A stretch of DNA of 64,000 nt from Alligator mississippiensis (Eukaryota > Chordata > Crocodylia > Alligatoridae): positions 61,799,444 through 61,863,443 of the forward strand of contig NC_081832.1 in assembly GCF_030867095.1 (NCBI RefSeq). The letters are read 5' to 3'. The notes beneath the pieces are model-generated. The model worked only from the letters and a program-made list of their open reading frames with translations, did no database searches and was not told the DNA's origin. Shown here one piece after another: positions 43,806 to 54,185 of the stretch (its first letter is position 1; every line of letters starts with the position of its first letter). A program made the position numbers and the translations under genes.

Positions 43806-44744
43806 TGGTTAGGGGAAAAATGAAGGTGGAAGTGCCAATTATTATAACTGGATAGTCTGGCCTTATTATTGTCTGTGTCACTGTAGTATATACATGGGAC
43901 CCAAACAAGCATTAGTTCTATTGATATGGGTGCTATGCAAAGTAAAAAAATACCCTCTATCCAGAACCCTTGCAATATTCCCAAGAAACCAGGATTTCCT
44001 CATTCCTAGATCTATTTTAGTGGCTCCATCTACAGGTCTGGAAATTGACCACTAGAGGGAGGGATTTCCCAGCAAATCATTTAACTTGATCATGATCAAC
44101 TATTTTAGACTCAAGGCACCCCTCAGAAAATGTCAGCTCTTAGCTTTCCCTCGTTTTTGGACTATGCAAAAATAATAGAGCAGCTCTACTGCTGCAAAGA
44201 ACTCAGAAAGACGACGAGTTGGAATGTTTTTGATTCTATAGATTCGTATTTGAAAGCTCTGGGTTTAACTTGTGAATTGTGTAGGTGTTTGCACAACTGA
44301 CAGTGCTAATATTGTAGCACTCTTCAAAGGATTTTACAGCATCCTCCTTGAGAACCACTGTCATAGGCCTTCATAGGAAACTTCCATCCACTGTTCATAA
44401 ATTAAGCAATGAATTTAAATCAATAGAATTAAACCAGTCAGTGCCACAGCAAGGGGAGGGAGTGAATGGGGTGACTGCACCAGGCACCGAAGCAAAGGGG
44501 CGCCAACAGATGCTGCCCAGCCAGGGCAAGGTGCAGGACAGAGCTGCGAATGGCTCGTTTGGAGGGGCGCGGGGATGGGGGAAGGGTGGCTGCTGCTGCT
44601 GCATGCACTTCCAGGCAAGCATGTCGGGCACAGTGGTGGGGTGCCCCCAGGAGCTGTGTGCAGGGCAAGGGCAGGATGCCACTGTGCGCTTTGCTTAGGC
44701 GCCAAACTTCATTGGCCACCATGGTCCCCCTACTTTACTTGTGG
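43806..44744. other. No gene or classified repeat
   Basis: A GC-rich patch at 44440-44700 produces overlapping open frames of about 95 codons on both strands. None is recognised. Confidence 0.45.
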
Positions 44745-45345
44745 CAAGTTGAGGTGTTATGTCTTGTGATTGTGTGTCAGTGTTGACTTTGTAGTTTTAT
44801 TAACTGGCTGGAAAATAGGTTTGTATAGGATGTTTTGGATAGGGATGATTCTGACTCAGGCAGGGGGTTGGATTAGATCGGTGGTATCCAACCCTTTGCC
44901 CCAGTGGGCCAAGTGGGTGGTGCCTGGTCCATCCATGGGCTGGATCAGGCTGGTGGCGCCAATCCAGCTCCCAGGGAGGACATGGCGGGACCATATCTGG
45001 CTGCATGGAGGGGAGTGGGGAGCAGCCCAGCCCCAATTCAGTGCCACAGCAGGAAGGGTGTGTGGTCCGACCTCAATTCAGCCACTTGGCCCTGATTCAG
45101 CCCTGCAGGGGGGAGGAGGCATGGCCTGGCCCTGATGTGGCTGTGCCAAGGGGGAACGGAGAATTTGACAGCCAGGGAGGCTGGTGGTACTAATGGTCAT
45201 TGCTCCTTTGGTGTCAAAATTCCGGCCCCCTGGGGAGCCCACGTAATAGTTCTATGGGCCACATTTGTCCTGCAGGTCAGAGGTTGAGCACCTCAGGACT
45301 AGATGACCTCTAGAGACCTGTAGAAATTCCCATGATTTTCTATGA
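44745..45345 (+). repeat. CR1-type LINE 3' tail, split by a hAT element
   Basis: 44745-44878 ends in CAGGCAGGGGGTTGGATTAGAT. The continuation of the CR1 end (TAGATGACCTCTAGAGACC and GATTTTCTATGAG) resumes at 45297. The gap is filled by the hAT at 44879-45296. The upstream part is shared with 34775-34915. Confidence 0.8.
44871..45304. mobile_element. hAT-type element I nested in a CR1 tail
   Basis: The element is 44879-45296 (418 bp), with ends CGGTGGTATCCAACC and, inverted, CTGAGGTGCTCAACC. Flanks GATTAGAT (44871-44878) and GACTAGAT (45297-45304) match at 7 of 8, and the host CR1 sequence reads through once it is removed. The interior is GC-rich and without transposase. Confidence 0.82.
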
Positions 45346-45459
45346 GTTATAATGTTATATGCTCATATGCACATACACGTGGAAACTCTGAGGCTGACAC
45401 AAGAGTGCTTTTTCAGTTTAATAGATATCATTTGGGAAGGAGATTTAAGGTGTCTTTTT

Positions 45460-45500
45460 ATACACACGCGCATACACACATACTCACATGCACCTGCTCT
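45460..45500. repeat. CA-rich microsatellite
   Basis: ACACACGCGCATACACACAT and following CA-rich sequence. Confidence 0.75.
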
Positions 45501-45619
45501 TGTATTTCAGGCTCCAGCTTTGCTAGGTGAACTTTGGCCATCTGGAAGCAGAAAACTAACAAGTTAGCCAGCAGCTGTGGCACTAAGGGGATGTTGTTCC
45601 ATTACCTACCCCAGGATTA

Positions 45620-46725
45620 TCATGAGACAGGACCTTGCTAGGGACCTTGTGCTCCCCTGTATGGTTGCCCTGCCTCACTCGCAGGGGCTTGAAAACCAGT
45701 GTAAGAAATTAATTCAGTATGCCTATCTAACCTCCTCTTGAAGACCCCCAGGGTAGGGGAGAGCACCACCTCCCTTGGGAGCCCATTCCAGACCTTGGCC
45801 ACTCTAACTGTGAAGTTCTTCCTAATGTCTAGTCTAAATCTGCTCTCTGCTAGCTTGTGGCCATTATTTCTTGTAACCCCCAGGGGCGCCTTGGTGAATA
45901 AAACCTCACCAATTCCCTTCTGTGCCCCCGTGATGAACTTATAGGCAGCCACAAGGTCGCCTCTTAACCTTCTCTTGCGGAGGCTGAAGAGGTCCAGGAG
46001 CCCCAGTCTCTCCTCATAGGGCTTGGCCTGCAAGCCCTTAACCATACGAGTGGCCCTTCTCTGGACCCTCTCCAGGTTATCCGCATCCCTCTTGAAGTGC
46101 GGTGCCCAGAATTGCATGCAGTACTCCAACTGCGGTCTGACCAGCGCCCGATAGAGAGGAAGTATCACCTCTTTGGATATATTCGTCATGCATCTGCTGA
46201 TGCATGATAAAGTGCCATTGGCTTTTCTGATGGCTTTGTCACACTGCCAACTCATGTTCATCTTGGAGTCCACTAGGACTCCGAGATCCCTTTCCACTTC
46301 TGTGCCACCCAGCAGGTCATTCCCTAGGCTGTAGGCGTGCTGGACATTTTTCTTCCCTAGGTGCAGCACTTTGCATTTCTCCTTGTTGAACTGCATTCTG
46401 TTGTTTTCTGCCCATTTTTTCCAACCTGTCCAGGTCTGCTTGCAGCTGTTCCCTGCCCTCCGGCATGTCCACTTCTCCCCATAGCTTTGTATCATCCGCA
46501 AACTTGGACAGAGTACACTTCACTCCCTCGTCCAAGTCACTGATGAAGACATTAAAGAGTATCGGTCCAAGGACCAAGCCCTGCGGGACCCCACTACCCA
46601 CACCCTTCCAGGTCAAAACTGACCCATCCACTATGACTCTCTGGGTGCGGCCCTCTAGCCAATTCGCCACCCACCGGACTGTGTAGTCATCCAAGTCACA
46701 GCCACAGTTCTTTAGAGTCTTTTTC
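45620..46725 (-). mobile_element. CR1-family LINE, RT 3' half (5'-truncated)
   Basis: The minus-strand frames 46775-46317 and 46501-45638 overlap and together give the RT from just before the QG turn (GVPQG) to the natural C-terminus. The palm box FADD is intact at 46502-46491. Thumb motifs [20 protein letters not shown] and FSLRKRRLRGDLVAAYKF follow. A frameshift lies between 46317 and 46501, near the poly-lysine/glutamine junction. The sequence is diverged from the copies at 33 and 38 kb, so it is a separate CR1 subfamily. The endonuclease is missing. Confidence 0.9.
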
Positions 46726-46904
46726 TCAGGCGGTAGAGGTGGATGAACTTGGAACAGTGAGGAATCTTGCAGCATCCATCAACAATAGACCTCTTCATTA
46801 TTCCTACAGAATGAACTGCTTTCCAAGGAGACACTGCCTCACAACTCAGAGCAACCAAACTAATGCTGCTCCAAAGTTCACCAATATGTCCAGCAGATGG
46901 CAGT

Positions 46905-47095
46905 AAAGGATATAATTATGCAGACTTAACATTATGCTTATTTGTGTTTTGGTAATACCTCTATTGTATTAGATATGTCCTAATAAGGAATCTGAGAACT
47001 CCTGTGATAGACACTTCAACGTTATAGTTCCACAGATCCTTCCACATCAAGTGATGCATAAGCACTTTACAATATTTATCCATTGGTTTTGCACT
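46905..47095 (-). repeat. Inverted-pair repeat R2, copy 2
   Basis: Reverse-orientation homologue of 32420-32600. Landmarks on the given strand are ATAATTATGCAGACTTAACA, GGAATCTGAGAACTCCTGTG and ACAATATTTATCCATTGGTT. Confidence 0.65.
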
Positions 47096-48224
47096 GCCCA
47101 TTTGAAAGGATGTCACGTGGAAAGCAAACTAAAGAACCCTATCCAGCAAGCTGCTAATGAAGGGAGAGAATATTTAGTTTTGAATCTCTTGAAGGTAGGA
47201 AGTATATTTTTTCCTGTGATTATACTGGGTAACTTCCCACTTTGATGCAGTTGTCTCTAGGGTGGACTGCAGCAGTCAATTCATAGTGCACCACAATACT
47301 GCACAGCAATCTAGAACAGGGAGAGAGGAACGTTCAATGTGACTGAAAGCCCAACAGCTAAAGCATTCTCTTGGGTTTTCTGTTGGCTTCAAGATTCATT
47401 CCTGGGACTCAAGATTAGTTCACACCACAGAATAAGAAAGTGGGCTGTATTACCACGGCTGTAAATATGTCCTTGACTTGTACAATACTGTTGTTCATGC
47501 TACAGTAAAGACTCTCCAGTCTGACATAGTGATCAGGGTCTGCTAAGCATTTAGTTAAACTGAAGAAAGGATTTTGCCCACTGTTAAAGGAGTTGGACAC
47601 AAATTTTTTTTCCTCTGTGACGGTTATAAGCTTTGGGAGGCAAAAACAAGATGCTGAAGGAAGTTTCCACTTGTTCATCTACAACTGAAAATGATGGCAC
47701 ACTTGCCAGGAGAAGAGTGCTATTTAGTCCGTAATCATACTACTGTTGCCAGTGATATTGTCAGATCTCATCAGCTAAGTAGGCATCTTGTTTTATTAGT
47801 ACATGGGTCAGCTTTAAAGCCTGGCTGTAGAAAGTAGCAGAGTAGGATGGCTACTGCCAGCTATAAGGAAAGAGGGGAAGCAGACAGTCGTTCCAACATG
47901 AATTCAGGAGAACCCTTTGTTGAGGGGAAAGATAGCAAATGAGGAAGAGTAAAAATGTTGCCTGCTGACAATGCCTGTTGTTTGCTGACACTGCTCAGTA
48001 CTTCATGGTCTGTTCACTGCTTCAAAGCACAGGATGCTATTTTATCTGATTTCCCTGAATAAGGTCTGGAAATCATCCTTTTGTCCATTCTTGTCCCATC
48101 TAAGTTATAGCACAGAAGCTGCAAGTTACAATCCAAGTTGTAACCAAGGAAACATAAAGATGTAGGGGCCTGTATAAGGGACCAGGAGCCAGGATGCCCT
48201 GAGGTGTAATCTAGCCAATCTTGC
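47096..48224. other. No gene or classified repeat
   Basis: Nothing recognised. Confidence 0.5.
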
Positions 48225-48350
48225 TTCTGAGGCTGATGTAGATCAAGTCACTTCTCCCTAGGATTCAGTGTTTCCAGCACTGAAAAGGGGATAATTGCAC
48301 CAACCTAACTTGCAGAGGGATGGGAGAGAAAATTAAAACCTGCAATGTCC
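48225..48350 (+). repeat. MIR/CORE-SINE fragment
   Basis: GATCAAGTCACTTCTCCCTA, AAAAGGGGATAATTGCACCA and GGGAGAGAAAATTAAAACC follow the forward MIR core. Confidence 0.6.
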
Positions 48351-48409
48351 TGATGAGAGCAGTGGAGGCCAGTGGCTAGTGTTAGGGTCTTGTTCTCATA
48401 AGGGTCCTA

Positions 48410-48600
48410 ACACTAACCTAGATTACAGTTCATTTCCTGTGTGTCTCACTGGCTTCCTGGAAGACCTTAAACAAGTCACTGTAATGCTCCATGGCTTGGT
48501 TTACTTCTCTGTGAAATAGTGTTGATGCTGCTGACCTCCTTGACCATCCTCTACTATGGATGTAAAGCTGTTGTTATTGCTGTTACTCATTGTAATTCCT
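48410..48600 (+). repeat. MIR/CORE-SINE fragment
   Basis: AGACCTTAAACAAGTCACTG, GCTTGGTTTACTTCTCTGTG and AAATAGTGTTGATGCTGCTG follow the forward MIR core. Confidence 0.6.
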
Positions 48601-49271
48601 GTGCTTTTTACTGTGCTGACTTAGCTCCTTAGAGAGCGGCCAGGCATATACTACTGCAACTGATGCACCCACTATTTCCTCCCCTTGTAATACAGAACAT
48701 TGTCAACAGGTTAAGGACAAAATTATTGGGAAAAAAATTCCTGTGGGTTAAGCAGAAGCCAGGGTCCATTCTGGCTCGTTCCCATTCATTAATCATCTTC
48801 AGGAAGCTGCTGGCTTTTTAATTATATAAAACATCTTGACCTACTAGTTAAATCAGTGGCAGACAGCAGTGCCTTGTCTACGTAAGGCCTCCCACAGCCA
48901 ATACTATCAGTTTGAATGTCAGGGGCAGGGTTGGGAGAGAAACTCTTGTAGACAAGGTCACTGATTCACTGCTCTCTCACTGTCTCTTCGTCACCCACTC
49001 CCATATCACAAATAAGATCTGGTTCTTAAAACCTTCCTGTTTTAATTGAAGCAACATTTAAAAACTAAATACACATGAGATATTAATGGGATAATGATCA
49101 GTACGGGCAGCATCTCTATGAATTGGCGGTGCTGTATCTTAAAGGTAGCAAGGTGTTGCTCTGATAGAACATTGCGTCTTTCTGACTGGGAGAGTGGAGG
49201 CTGTGGACAAGATCACTAAGTCCTGCCTATCTGTGCTGTAATTGTTACGTGCAGTATCCAAGGCAGCCTTT
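48601..49271. other. No gene or classified repeat
   Basis: Nothing recognised. Confidence 0.5.
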
Positions 49272-49549
49272 CCATAAGACAGGGGTGTCAAATGTATGGC
49301 CTACAGGTCAGATCTGGCCCATGGAGTCATGTCACCTGGTCTGCATGGCTTGGGGGGCAAGTGAAGGCCAGGCCCACCACTGAAATTTCAGCATTGATCT
49401 CTGTCAGGGAGGTGTGTAGGCAATGGGGGATGAACAACAGGTTTGTTAACCCCCACAGCTCCCTGATGCCACTCACCCCACTGCCACATCTGGATCCAGC
49501 CTGCACGTTTTGGATCTGGTCAGGTGAGTTTGATGCCCCTGACATAAGA
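49272..49549. mobile_element. hAT-type MITE H (262 bp)
   Basis: The element is 49280-49541, with ends CAGGGGTGTCAAATG and, inverted, CAGGGGCATCAAACTC, the classical CAGGGGTGTCAAA hAT terminus. Flanks CCATAAGA (49272-49279) and ACATAAGA (49542-49549) match at 7 of 8. Confidence 0.9.
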
Positions 49550-49690
49550 GAATATTAGAACTGGTAACAGCCAGTGGCCAAAGTGCTTCTTGTTCTTTTG
49601 TATGACAGAAATGGTGTTCATATCTTTATCTTTGTGCGCTTTGGCATTGTCAATTTGGGAGCTCTTGGCTGTCAGCGATGTTACCAGGGT

Positions 49691-50836
49691 TAGGGTGGCC
49701 ATCATAGAGGGTATCACGGCGGGGTCCTATAGGAGGTCCGTGATCTCCTTAGGCCCTCTCTCCGTGCCAATTCGGCCCAAGGGCACCCTCGATTCTCACC
49801 CGCTATGTCTTGCTGGTAAATATAATAGGGAGGCTGCCTTGCGTCTCCTTGGGCACGTAAACGCCTGGACCCCTCGTGGGTCTTATCCTGCACCCATGGG
49901 TGCCTTGGGGCACCCTAGCCTTATGGGCTACGCGTGGCTCCTACCACCCCTAATACTACGCCCCAAGCCTCGCTGATGGGAAAGACGCTGGTATGTCTCA
50001 TATATATATATTGCCCATCTCTCAGGCCTCCTCTGCGTGCTCTTGCCCACTCTCTGGGCCTCCTCTGCTATGCTGCCCTCTCTTGGGCTCTCCGAGCCCA
50101 CTCGGGGCCTCCTTGTAACATTGCCCCTCTCTGGGGCCTTCGCAGTAGCACCCCCGCCTGGGGCCTGCTACGCCCGCGCTGGGCTTCTTGGTAATGCCCC
50201 CTTCCTGGGGCTCTCCCTGCGCCCACACTCGGGCCTCTAAAATACCTCCCTGTCTGGGGCTCTCTGCGCCCACTCTGGGGACTTTCCGGCAACGCCCCCT
50301 GACTCTCAGGCCCACCGTGCTGCTCTCCCCTTCTCTCAGGGCACACCGCGCTCCTGTGGGGCCCTTTATGAGGCCTCCTCCAACCCCTATAGCCTCACCC
50401 AAACCACCGGTGTAATATCAAAACCTAAACACAAACTCGAGCCTCCTGGCTATAACTCAAACATAAAGCCTCCTGGCAGAACCATGGTGCTCAAACCTCT
50501 CCGAGCTGCTATCCTTCACCCAGCTAGAGTGGTTCCTGTGATTCTCGCCTCCTAGCTCCAGGAGCTCCTGCCCCTCCACCTGCTGGCAGGGAACTGCCAG
50601 CCTGGCCTCAGCCTGGTTATGTCCTGCCAGGGCTCTCTCTCCCTGGCAGTTTCTACTCCCTAGGAGCAGGCACTGAGGTGCCCTGAGACAGAGGGCATTC
50701 TGGTTTTCTGCTACTCTGTCCTTTGTCCTCCATTGATATGAAACCAGACACCTTTATGTCCTCTATTTTTCTTTTCAAGTTTCCTATCAATAGAGGACAG
50801 AGGACAACCGGACTGTCCTCTATGATGGCCACCCTA
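49691..50836. mobile_element. TA-flanked MITE interrupted by solo LTR1
   Basis: GGGTGGCCATCATAGAGG at 49693-49710 and its inverted copy ending at 50834 (CCTCTATGATGGCCACCC) form a perfect 18-bp terminal inverted repeat bounded by TA on both sides (49691-49692 and 50835-50836). This suggests a Tc1/mariner-type target. Without the LTR (49712-50690) and its duplication the MITE is about 158 bp, itself rich in GTCCTCT/AGAGGAC inverted words. Confidence 0.8.
49707..50695 (+). mobile_element. Solo LTR, family L, copy 1 (979 bp, perfect 5-bp TSD)
   Basis: The LTR is 49712-50690, from TATCACGGCGG (mutated TGTCACGGCGG) to CCCTGAGACA. It is flanked by GAGGG at 49707-49711 and 50691-50695. Homologous to 51955-53339 in the same orientation, over the first 270 bp and the last 350 bp. 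The centre (about 50010-50340) is a degenerate repeat array with a recurring CCCTCTCTGGGGC…GCCCAC core that differs in copy number between the two copies. TG…CA ends and a 5-bp duplication fit an endogenous retrovirus or Gypsy-type LTR. No internal genes are present. Confidence 0.82.
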
Positions 50837-50999
50837 CTAGGGATCACTACGTGGAAGTGGCTCTCGTCAATCCCTGCCAAAGTGCTCTTGCCTGAGCAGA
50901 AATTTACTGGTCTTGCAAACACCTGCTGCAGGTAGGGCTTAATAAAGCTACAAGTTAGCCACAGGTAAATAAAATAGCAGTTCTGTTACCTGTAACAGC

Positions 51000-51128
51000 T
51001 CATATGCAGCCTTGGAGATCAGAACCCATTTTGTGTTTGTGCAGTGTCCAGCACAATAGGCTCCTAGTTGGAGACTGGGATTCCTGGATGCTGTGGCAAT
51101 ACAAACAATAATAAAGTAATAAAAATCA
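51000..51128 (+). repeat. L2/SINE-type 3' tail
   Basis: TTGTGCAGTGTCCAGCACAA, TAGGCTCCTAGTTGGAGACT and GGCAATACAAACAATAATAA match a widespread reptile/bird 3' tail (…cagcgcctagcacaatgggg…gctacngtaatacaaataataa). Confidence 0.6.
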
Positions 51129-51949
51129 TAACCATGATAGGAATATTTATAAATAATTGAAAAAGACTGACTTGGTCAGGACTCCTGGGTTACCATATCT
51201 CTACTCAAAATGGATGTGTAAAGACTTTATTTCCCACCAGTGCAGTGTTTCCCTGCCTGGTTGTAGCAGGAGGCTGTGCGCTCCTGCTACTTTAGGAGAA
51301 GGCAGGCTGCCTGAAAAGCAGCTTGCAGGTGTGCCAGGGGGCAATTAGGAGTCACATAGCCTACAGGGACTGGGCTATCAGGATATAAGCCCAGAGCTGG
51401 AGCTGGGCAGGCAGGCTAGTCCTGAGAGCTGTGGAGAAAGGAGCTTTTGGGCAGTAGGGTTCCTGAGTAACATCTGAGCTGGGGTAAGTGACTCTGGTGG
51501 TTTGTGGAAGGGACTAAGGGGAGGTAAGGAGGTTCCCAGCTTGCCCAGGGAGAGAGGACCCAGAGAGAAAGCAAAGGACCCAAAGATAGAGTGGGTAGGG
51601 CTAGGGTGCCCATAGGCCTCACAGGCATAGGGGTGAGGTCAGGGTTTAGGAAGAGCTGAAGGCCAAGAAGGGCCATAGCTGAAGACTGGTAAGACTGGAG
51701 ACCTCATGGGCCTTAACTAGAGTAGGAGTAGGCCCAGAGTCTAAGGAGAAAGAATGAAGCTGCAGCCAGAGACCAAGGGGGCCAGAGTGTCCATAGCCCA
51801 GAGAGGGGCTGGTGCAAGGATGGACAGAGCCAGAAGCCTGTAGCCCATAGGGGTGGCTATGATTTGATTAAGATGTGACATCTGTGAGGCATGGGTGTGG
51901 GTGTTGGGGAGGATGGAGCCCATGTAATTGGCCCTTAAATTGAAGAGTG
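51129..51949. other. No gene or classified repeat
   Basis: GA-rich sequence between the two LTRs. No gag, pol or env motif is visible, which argues against a provirus joining them. Confidence 0.6.
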
Positions 51950-53344
51950 GAGACTGTCACGGCGGAGTCCTCTAGGAGGGCCGTGATCTCCTTGAGGCCC
52001 TCTCACCACGCTACTTCGGCCCGAGGGCACCCTCCATGCTCGCCAGCCACGTCCTGCTGGAATATGTAATAGGGAGGCTGCCTTGTGTTTCCTCGGGCAC
52101 ATAAGCTCCTGGACCCCTCGTGGGTCACCCCGTACGATGGGTGCTACTCAAGCACCCCAGCCTTATGAGCTGTGCGTGGCTCCTACCAGCCCCTAATACC
52201 ACGCCCCAAGCCTCGCAGATGTAATAGACGTTGTTAGGTCTGTACGCCCGCTTCCTGGGCCTCCTCTAAAGTGTAGCACACGCTGGGCTCTCACTCTCGC
52301 ACCCAGCCTCTCACTGGGACTCTCCTGATGGTGCGGTGCCGCTCAGGGACTCCCTAGCGGGCCCCGGCCCTTCCGGCCAACCGCACGGGTACCCTCTCTG
52401 ACCCCGGCTCACCGCGCTGCTACTCCCTGTCTTCTCAGGGCAACCGCAGCGCCCTGCCTCGGTCCGAGGGGTGTTGCTGCACTAGCCTGCGGCCGGGCTC
52501 GCTATACCCGTCTCGGGCTCCTCAGTATCGCCCCGCTCTAGGGCTCCTCAGTATGGCCCCTCCTTAGGGCTGCTCCATATCGCCCCTCTCTAGGGCTTCT
52601 CAAGAATACAATGTGGCGCTCCCCCTCTTTGGGGCTCGCCGTGCCCCCACGGGGCTTCTCAAGAATACAATGTGGCGCTCCCCCTCTTTGGGGCTCGCCG
52701 TGCCCACCCTGGGCTTCTCAATGAAATTGCCCCTCGCTCTGGGGCTGGGGTCTATGTACCCCGCACGCAATCCGGAGTCTCGGTCCCCCGTCTGCAACCT
52801 ACGGGTTGCGCCCGCGACCCACTGGCCGCGCTCCTCGCCGTCAGTTGCTCACGCACTGGCGTGCGAGCTGCGCCTTCCCTGGCGCTATGCAAATAATGTG
52901 CCCTCTTGGTGCTAGGGCACCCCACACTCTCTGGGGTCCCTATAATTGAGGCCTCCTCCAACCCCCACAGCCTCACCCAAGCCTCCGGGTGTAATAACAA
53001 AGCCAAACAAACTCAAGCCTCCTGGCTGTAACGCAAACCTAAAGCCCCCTGGCTAAACCCTAGTGCCCATCCTCTCAGGGCTATCATGAGCTGTACTTGC
53101 AAGTCATGCTCCTTTCCACATCCTCACTCCCAGAGCTCCTGCCTCCCAGGCTGCTGGCAGAGAACTGCTAGCCTGGCTTCAGCCCTGGGCTTTACAAAGG
53201 CCAGGCCCTGCCCCCTTCTGGCCAGCTGGCTCCCCTTAGTTGCTCCAGCAACCCGCAGCTGCGCTCAATCGGCTCTGCCAGGGCTCTCTCCCTGGCAGTT
53301 TCTCCTCGCTAGGAGCAGGCACTAAGGTGCCCTGCGACAGAGAC
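51950..53344 (+). mobile_element. Solo LTR, family L, copy 2 (1385 bp, perfect 5-bp TSD)
   Basis: The LTR is 51955-53339, from TGTCACGGCGG to CCCTGCGACA. It is flanked by GAGAC at 51950-51954 and 53340-53344. About 400 bp longer than copy 1, owing to its central GC-rich array (about 52230-52740), which includes a nearly perfect 59-bp tandem duplication at 52593-52710. CpG is frequent for a dispersed repeat, suggesting a fairly recent or GC-conserved family. No coding content is recognised. Confidence 0.87.
52593..52720. repeat. 59-bp tandem duplication inside LTR copy 2
   Basis: Units 52593-52651 and 52652-52710 differ at only a few bases near their ends, and a third unit starts at 52711 and then diverges. 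Each starts GGGCTTCTCAAGAATACAA. Looser versions of the same unit make up the rest of the array. Confidence 0.92.
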
Positions 53345-53859
53345 ACCTGAGCTTGGGAGTGTGAGATCAGGCTTGGGAAGCCCTGGGGCAGCCTCCCCCT
53401 TTCTTAAAGATAAATACATCAAGGTGTGGCAGGTGAGGGGAAGGGAAGATTGCTCAAAAGACAGTGAAGTTGGCAAGGGCTGAGGGGGCTCCAGGGGCAT
53501 CATGGAGAGGGATCCTGTTACACTGGTATATAGATGAAATGGGAACTTAATTCATTGTTTCAGTTGAAGATTTTTTGCTAATACTGCCTCCTGTCTCCTT
53601 CATCCTAAACAGGGCCTATTTTGCTGGACACTGGATAAATGTGTGATGAGAGACAGACCCTGCCTCGAAGAACTTACTGTCTAAAGAGGGAAAGGGTAGG
53701 AGGCATTGTAAAGGTAAGAGCTTTTAGGCCAGGGCCCTATCTATGAGAATACCCCATCACCCACGAAGTGAAGACACAGAGAATCATTGTTCTACTCTTG
53801 CACATGACAATATGCATGGAAATCCAACTGTGCCAGCATGCAGAAATATAGGACATCTT
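53345..53859. other. No gene recognised; possible old repeat at 53625-53695
   Basis: The words GACCCTGCCTCGAAGAACTT and ACTGTCTAAAGAGGG resemble a common amniote SINE/LINE-derived phrase. This is too short to classify. Confidence 0.4.
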
Positions 53860-54185
53860 TACCCATGCTCTGGAGTGGAAGTGGGTTAAAGTGGCTCTGA
53901 GAGCAGCTCTAACTAAAGCACCTGCAGTGTCACATGTATTCAGCATCCCACTCTTCAAAATGGTGGCAGGGATGCTTTAACTAAAGCTCATTACATGAGA
54001 TTTAATTAAAGCACCCCTACCACCACTGTGAAACACAGAGATACTGCATACAAGTGATGTAGAGACTGCTGGAGCATGCTAATTAATACACTTCAGTAAG
54101 CTTGACTAATTGAGTCTGCTCCAGCATATGCTAATTAGCACGCACCAGAGCAGACATCTGGCATGTCTATAGGTGCCCATAGACC
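53860..54185. mobile_element. MITE related to the one hosting LTR3
   Basis: CTTTAACTAAAGC, ACACAGAGATACTGCATACA, TTGAGTCTGCTCCAGCA and the end CATGTCTATAGGTGCCC recur. The inner blocks match the two halves around the LTR at 7324-8143, so this copy shows the empty structure. The left boundary is uncertain. Confidence 0.5.

Noticed and set aside
44090-44365. Possible further hAT element (GGCACCCCTCAGAAAA and CTTGAGAACCACTG words)
   Set aside because: Ends do not pair as inverted repeats and no 8-bp duplication was found.
49712-53339. A single provirus with two LTRs
   Set aside because: Each LTR has its own perfect 5-bp duplication (GAGGG and GAGAC), one sits inside a MITE, and the 1.26 kb between them has no retroviral motif.
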